Shown one piece after another: positions 62,109-64,000 of a DNA stretch of 64,000 bases; position 1 is the stretch's first letter, and every line of letters begins with the position of its first letter. The stretch lies in NCBI GenBank assembly GCA_964590435.1, contig CAZPWT010000015.1, positions 1 to 64,000 of the forward strand. Reading direction: 5' to 3'. Source of the stretch: WSZJ01 sp964590435. GTDB lineage: Bacteria; Planctomycetota; MHYJ01; WSZJ01. Below the pieces are notes generated by a model that saw nothing but the letters and a program-made list of their open reading frames with translations, did not search any database and was not told the DNA's origin. The position numbers and the translations under genes were made by a program.

Positions 62109-63233
62109 ATGACCGTTTCAGAAACCCTCAAGCGCGCGCGCGACGGCCGGCGGATCAGTCCCGCGGAGGCGCTCGAGCTCTACCGGGACGGCGAGTTCAT
62201 CCACCTCGGCGCCGCGGCGCATGCGGTCCGCAACGCGAAGAACGATCCCGCGACCGTCACGTACCTCGTCGACCGCAACATCAACTACTCGAACGTCTGC
62301 ATTACGGACTGCCTCTTCTGCGCCTTCTACCGCCCGCCGGGCGACAAGGAGGCGTACGTCCTGACGCGAGAGGAATTCGCGCAGAAGATCGGCGAGCTGC
62401 GCGCGATCGGCGGGACGCGGATCCTGCTGCAGGGCGGGCATCACCCGGACCTGAAGCTCGAGTGGTACGAGGACCTGCTGCGCTGGCTGCGCGCGGAGTT
62501 CCCCGACATCGAGGTGAACGCGTTCAGCCCGAGCGAAGTCACTCACATCGCCGACGTCGAAAAGCTCCCCCTCGAGGAAGTGATCCGGCGCCTCGCGGCC
62601 GCCGGGCTCACGGGCCTCCCCGGCGGCGGCGCGGAAATCCTCGACGACGCCGTGCGCGAGGAAATCTCGCCGAAGAAGCTGAAGACCGCGGGGTGGCTCG
62701 AGGCGATGCGCGTCGCGCACCGCCACGGACTCGCCACGACGGCCTCGATGGTCATCGGCTTCGGCGAATCGTACGAACACCGCGTCAACCACCTGCTGCG
62801 CCTCCGCGATCTCCAGGACGAATCGCTCGCGAAGCACGGCAACGGCTTCACCGCCTTCATCTCCTGGACCGCCCAGCTCGACACCGTCCCGATGAGCGGC
62901 CTCGCCCGCCGCAAGGGCATCCGCCCGGCCGGCGCGCAGGAATACCTCCGCAACGTCGCCATCGCCCGCCTCTTCCTCGACAACTTCCGCCACCACGGCG
63001 CTTCCTGGCCCACGCAGGGCGTCGCGATCGCCCAGACCGCGCTCAACGCGGGCTGCGACGACTACGGCTCGACCATGATGGAGGAGAACGTCGTCAGCCA
63101 GGCGGGCGCCAGCACGATGAGCTCGATCCTCGTGGACGAGATGGTGCTGCAGATCCGGGAAGCGGGGTTCGTGCCGGCGCAGAGGGACACGCGGTACAGG
63201 ATCTTGAAGCGGAATGAGGAAATCGCGGTGTAG
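62109..63233 (+). CDS. mqnC: cyclic dehypoxanthinyl futalosine synthase
   Basis: Radical SAM enzyme of the futalosine route to menaquinone; it cyclises dehypoxanthine futalosine. 374 residues, normal for the family. The cluster motif C64-x3-C68-x2-C71 sits in NVCITDCLFCAFYRPPGDKEAY. ILLQGGHHPDLKLEWYEDLLRWLR and the C-terminal TMMEENVVSQAG block are diagnostic of MqnC. Other mqn genes are not in the window. It implies menaquinone as respiratory quinone. Confidence 0.96.
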   Translation: MTVSETLKRARDGRRISPAEALELYRDGEFIHLGAAAHAVRNAKNDPATVTYLVDRNINYSNVCITDCLFCAFYRPPGDKEAYVLTREEFAQKIGELRAIGGTRILLQGGHHPDLKLEWYEDLLRWLRAEFPDIEVNAFSPSEVTHIADVEKLPLEEVIRRLAAAGLTGLPGGGAEILDDAVREEISPKKLKTAGWLEAMRVAHRHGLATTASMVIGFGESYEHRVNHLLRLRDLQDESLAKHGNGFTAFISWTAQLDTVPMSGLARRKGIRPAGAQEYLRNVAIARLFLDNFRHHGASWPTQGVAIAQTALNAGCDDYGSTMMEENVVSQAGASTMSSILVDEMVLQIREAGFVPAQRDTRYRILKRNEEIAV

Positions 63234-63255
63234 CGACGGAAGTTTCGGGTTTGCT

Positions 63256-63311
63256 AGTTCGGTTCGGAGTTCGGGGTTCCGAGTTCCGAGAGGTTGAGGG
63301 TTCCAGGTTTG
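63256..63311. repeat. heptamer-phased repeat, eight units
   Basis: Units such as TTCCGAG and TTCGGAG in exact 7-base phase between mqnC and the last lipoprotein. It is nearly the reverse complement of the tract at 52550-52626. Confidence 0.8.
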
Positions 63312-63362
63312 GGGGAGACGGAATTCGGCGAACTTTCGCACGCCCGGTGCGTCCAATGGTCC

Positions 63363-63998
63363 ATGATCCGGAGCCTTCCCCTCGTCCTCCTCCCTTTCGC
63401 CCTCGCGGCCTGTTCCACGCCTCCGCCCGCGGCAGCGGCGCCTGACCCGCGTCTGCAGGTTAAGATCCTGTACGTGCTCGAGGACGGCGGAGTGTTCCGG
63501 TACGACGAGCTGACGACGGCGGCGGAGCGGCGCAACTGGCGCGAAGTCCGGTCGGAATGCGACGCCACGTTCACGCGGTACTCGTTCACGGTTCACGAGG
63601 AGGACCCGTCCCACTGGTGGACTTCGTTGTGAATCGAGGGACGCACGTGCAGCCTCGGTCCGAGGCGGACGGTCTTCGCGAAGGACGCCGTGAACTACGT
63701 GATGAAGTACACGGTGAGCGACACCGACTCCCTGCGCAAAGTCCACCTGTTCGTCTGGGCGGAGCCGTACGACGGCTCGGTCGAGACGCGCGCCGACTTC
63801 TTCGGCCCGCAGGACCTGCCGCCGGCCGACGCCCGCGCACGGATCGCCTCTTTCCTCGAGGCCGCACGCGCCCAGTCCTCCTCCGCAAACCCCGCCGTCG
63901 CAGCCGCCGCTTCCGATGCGGCCGCCCGGCTCCAGGCCTTCCTCGACCATGCCGTCCGCCAGGACACTCCCGCCCTCTCTCTGGAGAATTCCCGATGA
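63363..63998 (+). CDS. lipoprotein with in-frame TGA, candidate selenoprotein (Sec90)
   Basis: 211 residues if TGA at 63630-63632 is read through as selenocysteine. Lipobox FALAAC. I do not recognise the family. The first half ends HEEDPSHWWTSL before the TGA. The frame resumes at once as IEGRTCSLGPRR and runs to a TGA at 63996-63998 that overlaps a new ATG (ATGA), as other operons here do. Third-position GC is high on both sides, which argues against a random stop. Cysteines at 66 and 96 could partner U90. The alternative is a nonsense mutation in a pseudogene. Confidence 0.6.
63630..63666 (+). promoter_or_regulatory. in-frame TGA and SECIS-like hairpin
   Basis: GCCTCG 63652-63657 pairs perfectly with CGAGGC 63661-63666 around loop GTC (63658-63660). 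The loop begins with G and starts 25 bases after the TGA, within bacterial SECIS limits. Confidence 0.5.
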
Positions 63999-64000
63999 GG

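Overview
The window is high-GC DNA (roughly 65-70% by eye) with dense, short-spaced genes on both strands. No rRNA, tRNA, insertion sequence, phage or CRISPR array is visible. The family content points to a Planctomycetota bacterium: two DUF1501 proteins, a DUF1800 and a DUF1549/DUF1553 protein with a CxxCH motif, Ser/Thr kinases of the DWGLA type carrying WD40 or TPR-like tails, a DUF1570-like peptidase, a neutral-ceramidase-like protein, a substrate-binding/OmpA fusion and a squalene-cyclase-fold protein. The futalosine-pathway gene mqnC indicates menaquinone respiration. A long, K+-independent-type membrane pyrophosphatase and a SodA-type superoxide dismutase fit a free-living bacterium with some oxygen exposure.

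Layout: 1-10.5 kb holds two large signalling kinases flanking a cupin and the membrane pyrophosphatase. 10.6-20 kb is housekeeping and envelope: AlkD-like DNA glycosylase, RluE pseudouridine synthase, a DUF455/ATP-grasp fusion, a HAD hydrolase, two small exported paralogues (one stripped of its cysteines), a GT-C glycosyltransferase and a HExxH peptidase. 20-28.5 kb has a Uma2/SMI1 pair, a membrane protein-DUF1800-DUF1501 operon, a beta-repeat protein, an MFS transporter and a NYN nuclease. 28.7-32.3 kb encodes a blue-copper protein, a lipoprotein and a transmembrane adenylate cyclase in one operon. 32.3-38.6 kb has an FMN reductase, sodA and the redox cluster described below. 38.6-56 kb is mostly exported or membrane proteins, a second planctomycete DUF1549/DUF1553-DUF1501 pair and a two-component system. 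56-64 kb has CBS proteins, trpS, a diiron oxygenase, two HEAT-like proteins in lower-GC DNA, mqnC and a lipoprotein gene.

The most interesting part is 33.0-35.8 kb. A sigma factor of the SigR/SigH type is followed, with a 4-base overlap, by a membrane-anchored anti-sigma factor. Its C3-H29-C33-C36 zinc site has the same spacing as RsrA. A perfect GGAAT-N18-GTT promoter, the SigR consensus, lies just upstream. The next gene encodes a lipoprotein thioredoxin whose active site reads W-TGA-G-G-C-K in an unbroken frame, so it is very likely a selenoprotein with selenocysteine in place of the first catalytic cysteine; a SECIS-like hairpin follows the TGA. sodA is divergent from this cluster. Together these look like a thiol-stress regulon with an exported selenothioredoxin. 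A second lipoprotein (63.4-64.0 kb) is also interrupted by one in-frame TGA, with coding character on both sides and a perfect 6-bp hairpin at bacterial-SECIS distance. No selA, selB, selC or selD is in the window.

Other structure not explained by genes: six intergenic tracts with strict 7-base periodicity; several genes whose -10 hexamer lies 5-7 bases before the start codon (probable leaderless mRNAs); and a perfect 19-bp palindrome of Fur type upstream of the diiron oxygenase.
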